This document shows positions 1 to 9,964 of a DNA stretch of 64,000 nt, one piece after another; position 1 is the stretch's first letter; each line of letters opens with the position of its first letter. This DNA is from Begonia masoniana (lineage: Eukaryota; Streptophyta; Magnoliopsida; Cucurbitales; Begoniaceae). Location of the stretch: positions 8,757,575 through 8,821,574 of the forward strand of contig CM039509.1 of NCBI GenBank assembly GCA_022432975.1, given 5' to 3'. The notes under the pieces were generated by a model. That model had not been told where the DNA came from, did no database searches, and saw nothing but the letters and a program-made list of their open reading frames with translations. The position numbers and the translations under genes were made by a program.

Positions 1-1233
1 CGGATATAATATATTATATTGTTATTTTATTATATAATGGCATTTTTGATAAATATGTCAAATCAGGTCCGTTTCACGAAAAGAAAGCGTCATTACGATC
101 CTAACGATTAATAGGAATTTTAAGGAAATTATGGGAATTTTTGGAGATTAAACACTATATTCCGAGTAAATACTTCTCGTAATATAAAAGACGTTCTCGT
201 AAAAATAGTAAACGAGGTCTGAATTGCGAACGGACAGTTTTAATAAATCTCAAATAATAAGTTGGACTTATTGGCGAAATATGGAAATTTGGTGAACTAG
301 AATAGTTGGACGATTAACGAACCGAAGGACGAAACAAAATAGAAATATGTGCTAAGGGCAAAATGGTAATTTGTAAAGTAAATTTTTAATTAAAATCACT
401 CTTCTCCTTCCTCCTCCACCATTTTCACGCCAGGGAAGCTCCAATTTGCGATCTCCTTCTCTGCCATCGACGAGTTCTCCACTTCCGACCTCCGTCCTGA
501 CCTCCGATCGTTCCGTTTTCTTCGTGCTTTCTCCTCCAATCGACGTTCTAGGTAAGATTCTAAAGTTTTAGAGCGTTAAACTTCGAGTTTCGTAGAGTTT
601 TACGTTTAGGGTTTTCGATTTAAAATGAGATTTAGGGTTTGTAATTAATAGGTTTGCCGTAATAAAGTATATATTGGACGTATTGAACGTTATTGGACGA
701 ATTCGATTGATTTAGGACGAATGTTAAAATTTGAGAATTTTCGAGTTTTAGGGAAAAACTCGTAAATTGTAGTTTTGAGGTATCAATTGTAAATTGTTCA
801 TCGATATGCTTCGAATAATTAAGTTGGACGTTTCAAGAAATTCTTTAGTTAATGTTTTATTTATTTGGACGTTAAGTACCTTAAATTAGTTTTAAATGCG
901 AATATTGTGTTTTGCTTCAGACAAACAACGCTCGTGGACGGAGTTTGAGCTTCTTTGGACACGAGGTAAGTTCTTGTGATCTTCTCTGGCCGATTGGCCT
1001 ACACCGTACGTCGAAAGTCGTCTCGAGGATTTTTGGTGACGCATATGTTTATTTAATTTGGTTGGGTAGACAGGTCTAGTTGTTTTATAGGTTATAGGTT
1101 ATGTTTTACAGTCTTGATGGTATACGTTATTGCTTGTTTACTTTAAGATATGAACTGTTCACGCATCACGTGTTTTAAAGAAAAACATAAAAATGAATTT
1201 CCATACATTGTTTAAGGATAACGTACAGTTTAA

Positions 1234-1345
1234 ATTGGGCCGTAAGGCATATAGTTAAAAATGGGCCGTAAGGCATACAGTTTAAATGGGCCGTAAGGCA
1301 TATAGGCCGAAAGGCATACAGGCCGAAAGGCATACAGTTTACAGG
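1234..1345 (+). repeat. Minisatellite in LTR A, GGCCGTAAGGCATA units
   Basis: About five degenerate direct copies of GGCCGTAAGGCATAYAG (later units GGCCGAAAGGCATACAG) stand in tandem. The 3' LTR carries the same array at about 15400-15505 with changed units. Confidence 0.85.
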
Positions 1346-1475
1346 TCGCGCAAGGTGGGGATCAGGCACGGCTGTACGTGATGTAAGCGTGTACCCGCCT
1401 CTAGCTGGAAAGAGTAGTCCGCCCGCTGGATGAGCTCTCTCCGGTTAGAGGGATAGGATCTCGGTGACACCTACA

Positions 1476-1526
1476 TTGCATAGCATAGCATAGCATGACA
1501 TAGCATACCATAGCATAGCATTTGCA
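1476..1526 (+). repeat. ATAGC pentanucleotide repeat in LTR A
   Basis: Around nine CATAG/CATAC pentamers in a row. The other LTR has the same array at about 15640-15690. Confidence 0.8.
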
Positions 1527-2085
1527 TTTACGAGTCTTACTGGGATTTCATCTCATAGTGTGTATGTATGGTGTAGGTGATCTAGATATCGAGGAACCAG
1601 GTGAGGATGGGATTCCTCCTCCTGAGGCTTGAGTCCAGTTGACGGAGGATGGCTGCGGTGGTGTGCTGGCGCAGTCGAGGCTTACCTGACCCGTGGGGAC
1701 TGTATGTACAGATTTTGAGGGTTTGGGACTTTTTGGGCTGATGTTTGTATAGAAATACTTTAGGTTGTTTGATTCTGGATAGTTGATAGGTATATATGTA
1801 TATGTTGATGTTTTGGAAACTGTTTTATAATAGTTTGGAAAAGTCTTTCATTGAATGTATTTTGGAACTGCGTGGTGATTTGAAACAGGAGGATTTGTTG
1901 AGGTTTTAAATGGATCCATGCAGTTCGTTTTCATAAAAATGTTCTTAGTTTTAAAATGTATTTCGAGTCGTTTATTAGGTGAATGGTTAAGTGTGAAAAG
2001 AATGAAAATTATAGTGAGTTTTATTTGATAGTTATGCGTTAGAGAAACTGAAGGAAAGGAATGAAGGATAGGAAGCAGGGCAGAG

Positions 2086-2272
2086 GGCTTGGCGAATGGT
2101 CGCCAAGCCTGGCGATTGAATCGCCTTCCTCTGGAAAAATTCCAGAGGAAGTGGCGATTGCTGCCACAAACTGTGGCGAGCAATCGCCACAGGCGATGCA
2201 ACAGGCGATTACTCGCCTGTTGCAATCGCCTCAGGGGCGATTATTCGCCCCATTTTTGGGCGAATAATCGCC
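2086..2272 (+). repeat. Six-hairpin cassette in LTR A
   Basis: Successive near-perfect inverted repeats lie head to tail: 2086-2109 (10-bp arms GGCTTGGCGA/TCGCCAAGCC), 2111-2125 (GGCGATT/AATCGCC), 2126-2150 (11-bp arms TTCCTCTGGAA/TTCCAGAGGAA), about 2151-2190, about 2191-2231, and 2234-2251 (GGGGCGA/TCGCCCC), followed by a further GGGCGAATAATCGCC. The 3' LTR copy (16248-16384) lacks a whole hairpin module. Confidence 0.9.
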
Positions 2273-2490
2273 TCTCTCTTGTTTATTTTTATTAATTAAA
2301 TTGTTTTAATTTAAGTTTTAATTAAATGATTTTAATGTTTAATTGTTTTAAAAGTTATAATTCAATTCCGATTTCGATTCTATTTCGATTTCGGTTTAGT
2401 TTCCGCTTAGAGTCTATTTTAAAATAATTATTGGGATAAAAAAAAAATATAGTACAAAAATTGGGTACAGTATTAGGGTCGCTACAATTA

Positions 2491-2502
2491 TGGTATCAGA
2501 GC
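2491..2502 (+). other. Primer-binding site of element A (initiator tRNA-Met)
   Basis: TGGTATCAGAGC, the usual plant initiator-tRNA-Met primer site, lies 4 bp after the LTR end. Confidence 0.93.
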
Positions 2503-2654
2503 CCCCGGGTTTTAAAATCGGTTCTGTAGACTGCTCGACTGCACAGCCACTACGCAGACATTCTTCATCTACTGTAAGTATGTTTATAGCTTTATTTGAT
2601 TTCTAGTTTCTTAGAGTATTGTGTTTTAATTTTTGGTATAGGAATTTTATAAAC

Positions 2655-3858
2655 ATGGTTCGTCCACGAACGATCGAGATGACTGCGACGATACGATTGA
2701 CACCCTTAAAGACTTTATTGCCCAGCAGTTTCAGCATATGGAGAGACAGGCTCAGCAGATGGAGAGGCAGTCTCAGCAGCTGGGTACCTGATAGACCGAG
2801 AGGCATTAGCTCGAGAGACAGCTGTTTCGGGTAACCGGGGGATGGAGAGATTTCAGAAGCTTCAGCCCCCTATATTCAGTGGACAGTCTACGGATCCCTC
2901 TTTAGCCGAGGAGTGGGTTCGCACTATGGAGGACATGCTGGCGTATGCTAGCATAGAGGATGGAGAGAAGGTTGCACTGGTGACCTACCATTTGGCGTTG
3001 GACGCCCGGTTTTGGTGGGATTCCATCAAGACGACCACGGACGTTACGATTATGGGATGGGAGAGATTCCGAGAGTTGTTCTATGACAAGTATTTCAGCC
3101 ATACCGTACGGGAGGCGAAGATGGTTGAGTTTATGCAGTGTCGGCAGATTGGTTCGATTGCCGAGTACGTGAGGAGGTTTGAGGCATTGTCCCGATTCGC
3201 GCCACGTCAGGTCAGCGTAAACGAGGACAAGGTACGCCGATTCTTACAGGGACTTAGCCAGGAGTTCCGGATGCGCCTTACTATATCTGGGGTACGGAAT
3301 GTATCCTACGACGATATTGTGGCTAGAGCTCTTGATATTGAGGCAGTAGATCAGAGTTCTGTCAAGCCGAGAGAGCCAGCTAAGGGCTTCTTCCGAGAGA
3401 TACGTCCTCAGTCTCTGAACCGAGGTTGGCAGCCTAGAGCGCAGCCACAGCCACAGCAGCAGAGAGGCGTCAAAAGGCCTCTTGAGCGAGGTAATGATCA
3501 GAGTAAGGGGAAGCAAGTTCAAGTGGCTTTTCAGATACCTGTTTGCCCTAAGTGTCAGAGGAAGCACAGTGGCCAGTGTAGATTGGGCACGGGTGTGTGT
3601 TATCGATGTGGAGACCCGGGCCATTTCGCTAGAGATTGCCCGAAGCCCGGCCGAGATCAGTCAGGCGGTGATCAGAGGAGAGTTATGCCGAAGATCTTCG
3701 CATTTATAGAGCCTGGCGACGTTGATGATGAGGCTCAGCCTGCCGTGATAGCAGGTACTATATTGGTTACTGGTGTTCCTATATTTTCTTTATTAGACAC
3801 GGGGGCTACGCATTTTTATTTCCACCGCTTGTGTATCGAGATTGAGGCTTGCACCTGA
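2655..3858 (+). pseudogene. gag (capsid, zinc knuckle) and start of protease, element A, frameshifted
   Basis: The start MVR at 2655 matches the gag starts of elements B, G and C. The N-terminal 60 codons are broken by two frameshifts (near 2665 and near 2795). From 2842 the frame is open for 338 codons. It holds the gag capsid-like region (QPPIFSG to about residue 150), a basic Q-rich linker, CPKCQRKHSGQC followed by the CCHC knuckle CYRCGDPGHFARDC (about residues 253-266), and the aspartic protease motif LLDTGATH with D319-T320-G321. Just after this motif a frameshift destroys the protease relative to G and C. Gag would form the cytoplasmic virus-like particle; the protease would mature it. 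Confidence 0.9.
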
Positions 3859-4030
3859 GTTAGCAGAATGCGAGTATAGTGTGATGCTACCTTCAGGAGA
3901 GCGTATGCAGTCAAGCCGTGTAGTCCGGGGCAACATTATCTCGATTGGAGACCGTACTCTCTATGCTCGCCTTATTGTTATGGGCATCGAGCACTATGAT
4001 CTGATTTTAGGGATGGATTGGCTATCGTAG
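3842..4030 (+). pseudogene. Protease C-terminal half, element A
   Basis: Continues the aspartic protease after the frameshift (homologous to the C and G proteases: ELAECEYSVMLPSGERMQS to LGMDWLS). It ends at a TAG (4028-4030) where element G has a CAA/CAG-type codon. The frame then runs on without shift into the 4109 reading frame, so a single nonsense change separates it from pol. Confidence 0.85.
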
Positions 4031-4108
4031 CACTTCGCCACCATCGAATGTCGATCCGGGATTGTCACCTTTCGACCCCCGGGTAAAGCTGAGTTTTCTT
4101 ATCAGGCG

Positions 4109-7039
4109 ATGAGCAGATTGAGTAGCTCGCCTATTTCTTATTCCATGATGGTCAACGAGCAGTTTAAAGGTGCGTGCTCTATCTATTTGGCCTCTGTATT
4201 TGATTGTCAGTTGCTCAGCGGATTGAAGCTGAGCGACATTCCTATCGTCAGAGAGTTCTCTGGGATCTTTCTTGATGATCTTCCCGGGTTACCACCAGAC
4301 CGGGAGATCGAATTCACTATCGATGTCTATCCAAACTCGGCGCCGAGGTTTAAAAACCAGTATCGGTTGGCACCAGCTGAGTTGAGAGAGTTAAGGACTC
4401 AGCTTGACGAGTTATTAGAGAAGGGGTTTATCCGACCCAGTGTTTCACCCTGGGGTGCGCCTGTTCTGTTCGTCAAGAAGAAAGACGGGACCCTCAGGAT
4501 GTGCATTGATTACAGAGAGTTAAATAAATTGACGGTGAAGAATAAATATCTGTTGCCTCAGATCGATGATTTATTTGATCAGCTGCAAGGTGCCCGAGTA
4601 TTTTCGAGGATTGATCTACGCTCGGGTTACAATCAGTTGAAGGTCCGGATGGATGATGTACCGAAGACGGCTTTCCGAACAAGGTATGGGCATTATGAGT
4701 TCCTTGTCATGTCTTTTGGACTTACTAATGCCCCTGCAGCGCTTATGGATTTGATGAACCGTGTCTTCAAGGAATATCTGGACAAGTTTGTGGTGGTTTT
4801 CATCGACGACATTCTGATCTACTCTAAGACGAAGGAAGAACACGAGGAGCACTTGGGAATAGTGTTGAGGATTTTATGCCAACACCGGTTGTATCCAAAG
4901 TTCTCTAAGTGCGAATTTTGGCTGGATCGAGTCAGTTTTCTTGGCCACATTATATCAGAAGAAGGGGTTTCTGTGGATCCGAGCAAAATTCAGGCGGTCA
5001 GAGATTGGCCACAGCCGAAGAACGTACGAGAGGTGTGTGGATTTCTCGGATTAGCTGGCTATTATCGGAAATTCATAGAGGGATTTTCGAAGATCGCACT
5101 TCCTCTTTCAAGATTGACTCGGAAGAATGAGAGATTCATATGGTCGTCTGCTTGTGATGATAGTTTTATGGAGTTAAAGCAGAGATTGACCACCGCTCCA
5201 GTATTGGCATTACCTGTTGAAGGTGACAAGTTCAGTATATATTGTGACGCGTCTGGAGTGGGAATCGGTTGTGTATTGATGCAGGAGGGGAGAGTTATTG
5301 CATATGCTTCTCGGCAGTTGAAGCCGTATGAGCAGAATTACCCTACGCACGACCTTGAGTTGGCAGCTGTGGTCTTCGCACTGAAGATATGGAGACATTA
5401 TTTATATGGGCAGCAGTGCGAGATATTTTCTGGCCACAAAAGTTTGAAGTATTTATTTACGCAGAAGGAGCTGAATATGCATCAGAGAAGGTGGCTTGAG
5501 TTCGTCAAAGACTACGATTTTGATATCAAGTACCATCCAGGAAAGGCGAACAAGGTTGCTGATGCCTTGAGTAGAGTGCCTTATGCGAGTCAGCCTTCAT
5601 TAGCAGCGATGTCAGTTACGCTGCGGTCCGAGATTGAGAGGTTCGACGTTGAGATAGTGGCAGAGTTGTCCAGTATGCTCACCAACAATTCTCTCAGGCC
5701 AACTATTCTAGATCGTATACGTGAGGCCCAACAGAATGATACGGAGTGTGAGGAGCTTCGATCGAGCATGACATTTGGAGACTCGTCAGATTTCCATTTA
5801 TCAGAGGATGATATTCTGAAGTTCAGGCATAGGTGGTACGTGCCTAACGATGAGGATCTGAAGAAGGATGTATTGGCCGAGGCACATTCTTCGGCATATT
5901 CTGTGCACCTGGGAAGTACCAAGATGTACCGGGATTTGAAACAACACTTCTGGTGGCCGAACATGAAGAGAGAGGTTGCCAAGTACGTTGAGACCTGTTT
6001 AGTGTGTCAACAGGTGAAGGCAGAGCACCAGAGACCGGCCGGAACGTTATTACCACTGCCGATTCTGGAGTGGAAGTGGGAGCAGATCTCTATGGACTTT
6101 ATTGTGGGGCTCCCGAGGACGACGAAGGGCCATGATGGCGTATGGGTGATCGTGGACCGATTGACAAAGTCGGCCCACTTCTTATCTGTGAGGATGACAT
6201 CATCTATGGATCAGCTCGCAGAGCTTTATGTGCAGGAGATTGTCAGACTGCATGGCGTGCCAGTTTCCATAGTCTCAGATCGTGATCCGAGATTTACATC
6301 GAAGTTCTGGAAGAGTCTGCACAAAGCTATGGGGACTCAGCTTAATTTCAGCACCGCATTTCATCCTCAGACTGATGGACAGACAGAGAGGACGAATCAG
6401 ATTCTGGAGGATATGCTCAGAGCATGTGTGCTGGAGTTTCAGGGATCGTGGAGCAGGTATTTGCCACTGATCGAGTTCTCTTATAATAACAGCTTCCAGG
6501 CTACTATTGGCATGGCTCCATATGAGGCGCTGTATGGTCGGAAATGTAGATCTCCGTTATATTGGGACGAGGTTGGCGAGGCCAGCATCATTGGTCCTGA
6601 GATTCTACAGCAGACGGCAGAGAAGATTGCCATTATTCGGCAGCGTATAGAGGTAGCTCAGAGCAGACAGAAAAGCTATGCTGACACTAGACGGAGAGAG
6701 CTGGAGTTCGAGGAAGGTGACGAAGTTTATCTTAAAGTTTCTCCGTTCAAAGGCGTTGCGAGATTCGGAAGGAGGGGTAAGTTAAACCCTCGTTATGTGG
6801 GGCCCTTTCCTATTCTGAAGAGGATTGGGAAGTTGGCGTACAGATTACAGCTTCCAGCTTCTATGGAGGGTATCCACGACGTGTTTCATGTATCTATGCT
6901 TCGGAAGTGCTTGCGCGATCCGTCGCATATCGTGGAGGCTACAGAGATCGAGGTACAGCCTACCTTGAACTATGAGGTAGGCCGGTACGTATTTTGGAGA
7001 CTTCCATCAAGATTTTGCGCAACAAAGAAATTCTGCTAG
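4109..7039 (+). CDS. pol polyprotein part: reverse transcriptase, RNase H, integrase (element A)
   Basis: A 976-codon open frame; the listed Met is internal, since homology starts upstream. RT spans about residues 70-310, with catalytic FIDDIL at D233-D234. RNase H starts at FSIYCDASG (D380), has E417 in DLELAA and D485 in ADALSR. The third acidic position, SDH in element G, reads SGH here (G442), so RNase H is probably inactive. Integrase has an HHCC finger (H593 to C630, C633), D663, D724 and E760 with 35 residues between the last two, then a GPY/F module near 896. After PTLNYE a frameshift near 6985 replaces the chromodomain-like tail, which can still be read in another frame to about 7130. 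It would reverse-transcribe and integrate the element in the nucleus. Confidence 0.92.
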   Translation: MSRLSSSPISYSMMVNEQFKGACSIYLASVFDCQLLSGLKLSDIPIVREFSGIFLDDLPGLPPDREIEFTIDVYPNSAPRFKNQYRLAPAELRELRTQLDELLEKGFIRPSVSPWGAPVLFVKKKDGTLRMCIDYRELNKLTVKNKYLLPQIDDLFDQLQGARVFSRIDLRSGYNQLKVRMDDVPKTAFRTRYGHYEFLVMSFGLTNAPAALMDLMNRVFKEYLDKFVVVFIDDILIYSKTKEEHEEHLGIVLRILCQHRLYPKFSKCEFWLDRVSFLGHIISEEGVSVDPSKIQAVRDWPQPKNVREVCGFLGLAGYYRKFIEGFSKIALPLSRLTRKNERFIWSSACDDSFMELKQRLTTAPVLALPVEGDKFSIYCDASGVGIGCVLMQEGRVIAYASRQLKPYEQNYPTHDLELAAVVFALKIWRHYLYGQQCEIFSGHKSLKYLFTQKELNMHQRRWLEFVKDYDFDIKYHPGKANKVADALSRVPYASQPSLAAMSVTLRSEIERFDVEIVAELSSMLTNNSLRPTILDRIREAQQNDTECEELRSSMTFGDSSDFHLSEDDILKFRHRWYVPNDEDLKKDVLAEAHSSAYSVHLGSTKMYRDLKQHFWWPNMKREVAKYVETCLVCQQVKAEHQRPAGTLLPLPILEWKWEQISMDFIVGLPRTTKGHDGVWVIVDRLTKSAHFLSVRMTSSMDQLAELYVQEIVRLHGVPVSIVSDRDPRFTSKFWKSLHKAMGTQLNFSTAFHPQTDGQTERTNQILEDMLRACVLEFQGSWSRYLPLIEFSYNNSFQATIGMAPYEALYGRKCRSPLYWDEVGEASIIGPEILQQTAEKIAIIRQRIEVAQSRQKSYADTRRRELEFEEGDEVYLKVSPFKGVARFGRRGKLNPRYVGPFPILKRIGKLAYRLQLPASMEGIHDVFHVSMLRKCLRDPSHIVEATEIEVQPTLNYEVGRYVFWRLPSRFCATKKFC

Positions 7040-7156
7040 TTAAAGTTCTATGGCGGAATCATGAGGTGGAAGAAGCGACGTGGTAACGACAGCAGGATAT
7101 GATGACTAAATATCCTGAGTTATTTGTATAGTTTAATTTTGTGGACAAAATTCTAA

Positions 7157-7171
7157 ATAAGGAGGGTAGAA
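7157..7171 (+). other. Polypurine tract of element A
   Basis: The purine-rich AATAAGGAGGGTAGA lies directly before the 3' LTR. It should prime plus-strand DNA synthesis. Confidence 0.85.
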
Positions 7172-7794
7172 TGTAATATCCGGCTTGTACGGATTTTCGG
7201 ATATAATATATTATATTGTTATTTTATTATATAATGGTATTTTTGATAAATATGTCAAATCAGATCCGTTTCACGAAAAGAAAGCGTCATTACGATCCTA
7301 ACGATTAATAGGAATTTTAAGGAAATTATGGGAATTTTCAGAGATTAAACACTATATTCCGAGTAAATACACTTCTCGTAATATAAAAGACGTTCTCGTA
7401 AAAATAGTAAACGAGGTCCGAATTACGAACGGACAGTTTTAATAAATCTCAAATAATAAGTTGGACTTATTGGCGAAATATGGAAATTTGGTGAACTAGA
7501 ATAGTTGGACGATTAACGAACCGAAGGACGAAACAAAATAGAAATATGTGCTAAGGGCAAAATGGTAATTTGTAAAGTAAATTTTTAATTAAAATCACTC
7601 TTCTCCTTCCTCCTCCACCATTTTCACTCCAGGGAAGCTCCAATTTGCGATCTCCTTCTCTGCCATCAACGAGTTCTCCACTTCTGACCTCCGTCCTGAC
7701 CTCCGATCGTTCCGTTTTCTTCGTGCTTTCTCCTCCAATCGACGCTCTAGGTAAGATTCTAAAGTTTTAGAGCGTTAAACTTCGAGTTTCGTAG
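7172..7794 (+). repeat. 3' LTR of element A, first part
   Basis: Begins TGTAATATCC and matches window bases 1-595 closely. The match stops abruptly at CGAGTTTCGTAG, where element B sequence begins. Confidence 0.92.
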
Positions 7795-7920
7795 TAAAAT
7801 CTAACTCGAAATTGAAAATCTAACTTTAAAATCATTTAAAACAATTAAATAAAAACTATATTTAATATAAATTATAATTAAAATAAAGGGAGGGCAGAAT
7901 CGGAATTCTGCCCTCGAAAA

Positions 7921-8032
7921 GCAGCAGCGCACGGTCGCCGTGTGCGCTGCACTATGCAGCGCACGATCGCTGCATTGTGCAGCGATCGGGCGCTGCACTT
8001 TGCAGCGCTCGGTCGCTGCACTTTGCAGTGAC
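7921..8032 (-). repeat. GCAGCG...CGCTGC hairpin array, 3' LTR of B
   Basis: Four hairpin units of the type GCAGCGNNCGGNCGCTGC are separated by 5-base spacers such as ACTTT or ACTAT. Flanking hairpins are GGGCAGAATCGGAATTCTGCCC-like at about 7886-7912 and CTCTCTGGAA...TTCCAGAGAG at about 8101-8126. Confidence 0.9.
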
Positions 8033-8634
8033 CCACTCCCTCCCCCTTCTGTATTTTTGCCTTCTCTTTTCTCACAACAGAGAGCAAAACATATAAACAG
8101 CTCTCTGGAATCCGATTCCAGAGAGCAACTCCCTCCTTCTCCTTCACATTCTAGCACCCTAAACACTTCAATATTCTTTCGATTTCATTCCCAATCATCA
8201 CTAAACATACTATTCACTATTCCAATACGTGATAAAACTTCCTAAAAACAAATGGCGTGGATAGCTCTAAAACCGAGCATATCCATAACATTTTCAAAAC
8301 ATTTCTATAAACAGTTTACCCAAACAGTTCCAGAATTTCAAAACAAATATCATTACCTAAACATCCTATACATATTCTATCAATTATCCCAAAACGTTTC
8401 CAAAATCTATACATACTGTCCCCACGGGTCGGTAAAGCATCGACTGCGCAACACACCACCGCAATCCATCTTCCGTCAACTGCCTCATGTCTCAGGAGGG
8501 GGAAGCTCGTCCTCACCTGTTTTCTCGTAAACACCTACACCATACAGACATCTATGAGATAAAAATCTCAGTAAGCTCTAGTAAATGCAAATGCGTGCTG
8601 TGCATATGAATCTGTAAATCATGCATTGTTTTCT

Positions 8635-8680
8635 TTACTTTACTTTACTTTACTTTACTTTGCTTTGCTTTGCTTTGCTA
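8635..8680. repeat. TTTAC/TTTGC pentanucleotide run (LTR B)
   Basis: TTTAC units followed by TTTGC units; the same run is at about 13957-14002 in the other LTR. Confidence 0.85.
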
Positions 8681-9964
8681 TAAACTGTATACCGACGGGC
8701 CATTTAAACTATATACCGAAGGGTCATTCTTTCTTTGCATTTACTTTAAAACATCGTGCAGAAATTCATTTTTCATGATCTTTAAAAACACGTGATGCAT
8801 GAGTAGATATGAACATAAACTAAACAACCAACATGCATACCATCAAGACCAAATTAGAATAACCTATAACAATTATAAACCTATCTACCCAACCAAAGCA
8901 ATTTAAAACAAACAATCCATTGAGATCCTCGACGCTACATCGAAGTACGGTGTAGGCCAATCGGCCAGAGAAGATCACGAGAACTTACCTCGCGTCCGTT
9001 GCAGCTCAAGCTCCGTCCACGAGCATTGTTTGTCTGAGGCAAAACACAACGATCATCAATATCACGCGCTTAAACTTCTAATCGTCCGAATTCAACAAAA
9101 CCTTAACTAAGGAAACTTCCTAAAGCTCTAATCCAATTCATTGAGCTATTTACTCGAGCAATTTACGCTCGGCACCACAATTCAAAATTTACGAGTTTTT
9201 CTCTAAAAACCCGAAAATCCCCAATTTTCAACTTTTCCACAAATCGGTTTAAACTCGTCAAATAACGTTCCATACGTTCAATACATTAATAAACTTAGCA
9301 AACCTATCGATTTTAAACCCTAACTCGCGTTTTTTACGAAAACCTAATCGAAACCCAAATTGTTCAAACTCCGTAAAACTCAAAATAAACGCTCTAAGAA
9401 CATAGATTCATACCTAGGGTAGCGGGAGGAGGAGAGATCGTGAAGAACGGAAGTCAAATCGGAGGTCGGATCGTCGAATTGTCGTCGACGACAGAGAGGG
9501 AAATCGCCAAAGCTCTCTGGCGATTTACGAAGCAGAGAAGAAATGAAACATAAAAGAGTTTTATGTTATTTTATATTTTGATTTGGCAATTTACCATTTT
9601 GCCCTTCTTTAGATTTTATATTAGTTTCGTCCTTCGGTTCGTTAATCGTCCAGCTGTTTGGTTTCACTAAACCTCCTTATTTCACCAACAAGTCCAACCT
9701 AATATTTCGGATTTAATAAAACTGTCCGTTCGCAAATCGGACCTCATTTACTATTTTTACTAAAACGTTCATTACACTACGACAGGCGTATTTACTCGGA
9801 ATATAGCGTTTAATTTCCGAAAATTCCTGTAAATTCCTTAAAATTCCTATTAATCGTTAGAATCTCAACGAAACCTTCTGTTCGTAAAATGGACTTGATT
9901 TGACATATTTACCAAAATGCCATATATATTAAAATAGTAATATCCTGAAAAGCCGGGTATTACA

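Larger units (their letters stand above)
1..2486 (+). repeat. 5' LTR of element A (first 26 bp outside window)
   Basis: It matches 7172-7794 plus 15287-16574 and ends in CTACA just before the primer site. Visible sub-parts are a pyrimidine-rich stretch (about 395-551) ending in a splice-donor motif, an acceptor motif at 920, a 45-nt putative exon 921-965 followed by GTAAGT, a hairpin plus CTACACC at 988-1005, a GGGCCGTAAGGCATA minisatellite, ATAGC pentamers, and a six-hairpin cassette at 2086-2272. No protein gene is seen in it. Confidence 0.95.
7795..9964 (-). repeat. 3' LTR of element B, outer end truncated
   Basis: Matches 12961-15286 but lacks roughly the first 120 bp on the plus strand (TGTAGCGACCC onward). 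The missing piece adjoins the stretch missing from LTR A, so one deletion probably removed both. The hairpin array (7921-8032) has fewer units than the other LTR. A TTTAC/TTTGC pentamer run is at about 8635-8680. Confidence 0.9.

Noticed and set aside
2491..2502. tRNA-Met gene
   Set aside because: Only the 12 bases complementary to the tRNA 3' end are present, as in a primer-binding site; there is no cloverleaf.
7801..8245. Frames of 89-121 codons repeated at 7801-8245 and 13129-13567
   Set aside because: They fall in the two LTRs of element B and are created by the GCAGCG hairpin array; different frames on both strands are equally open.
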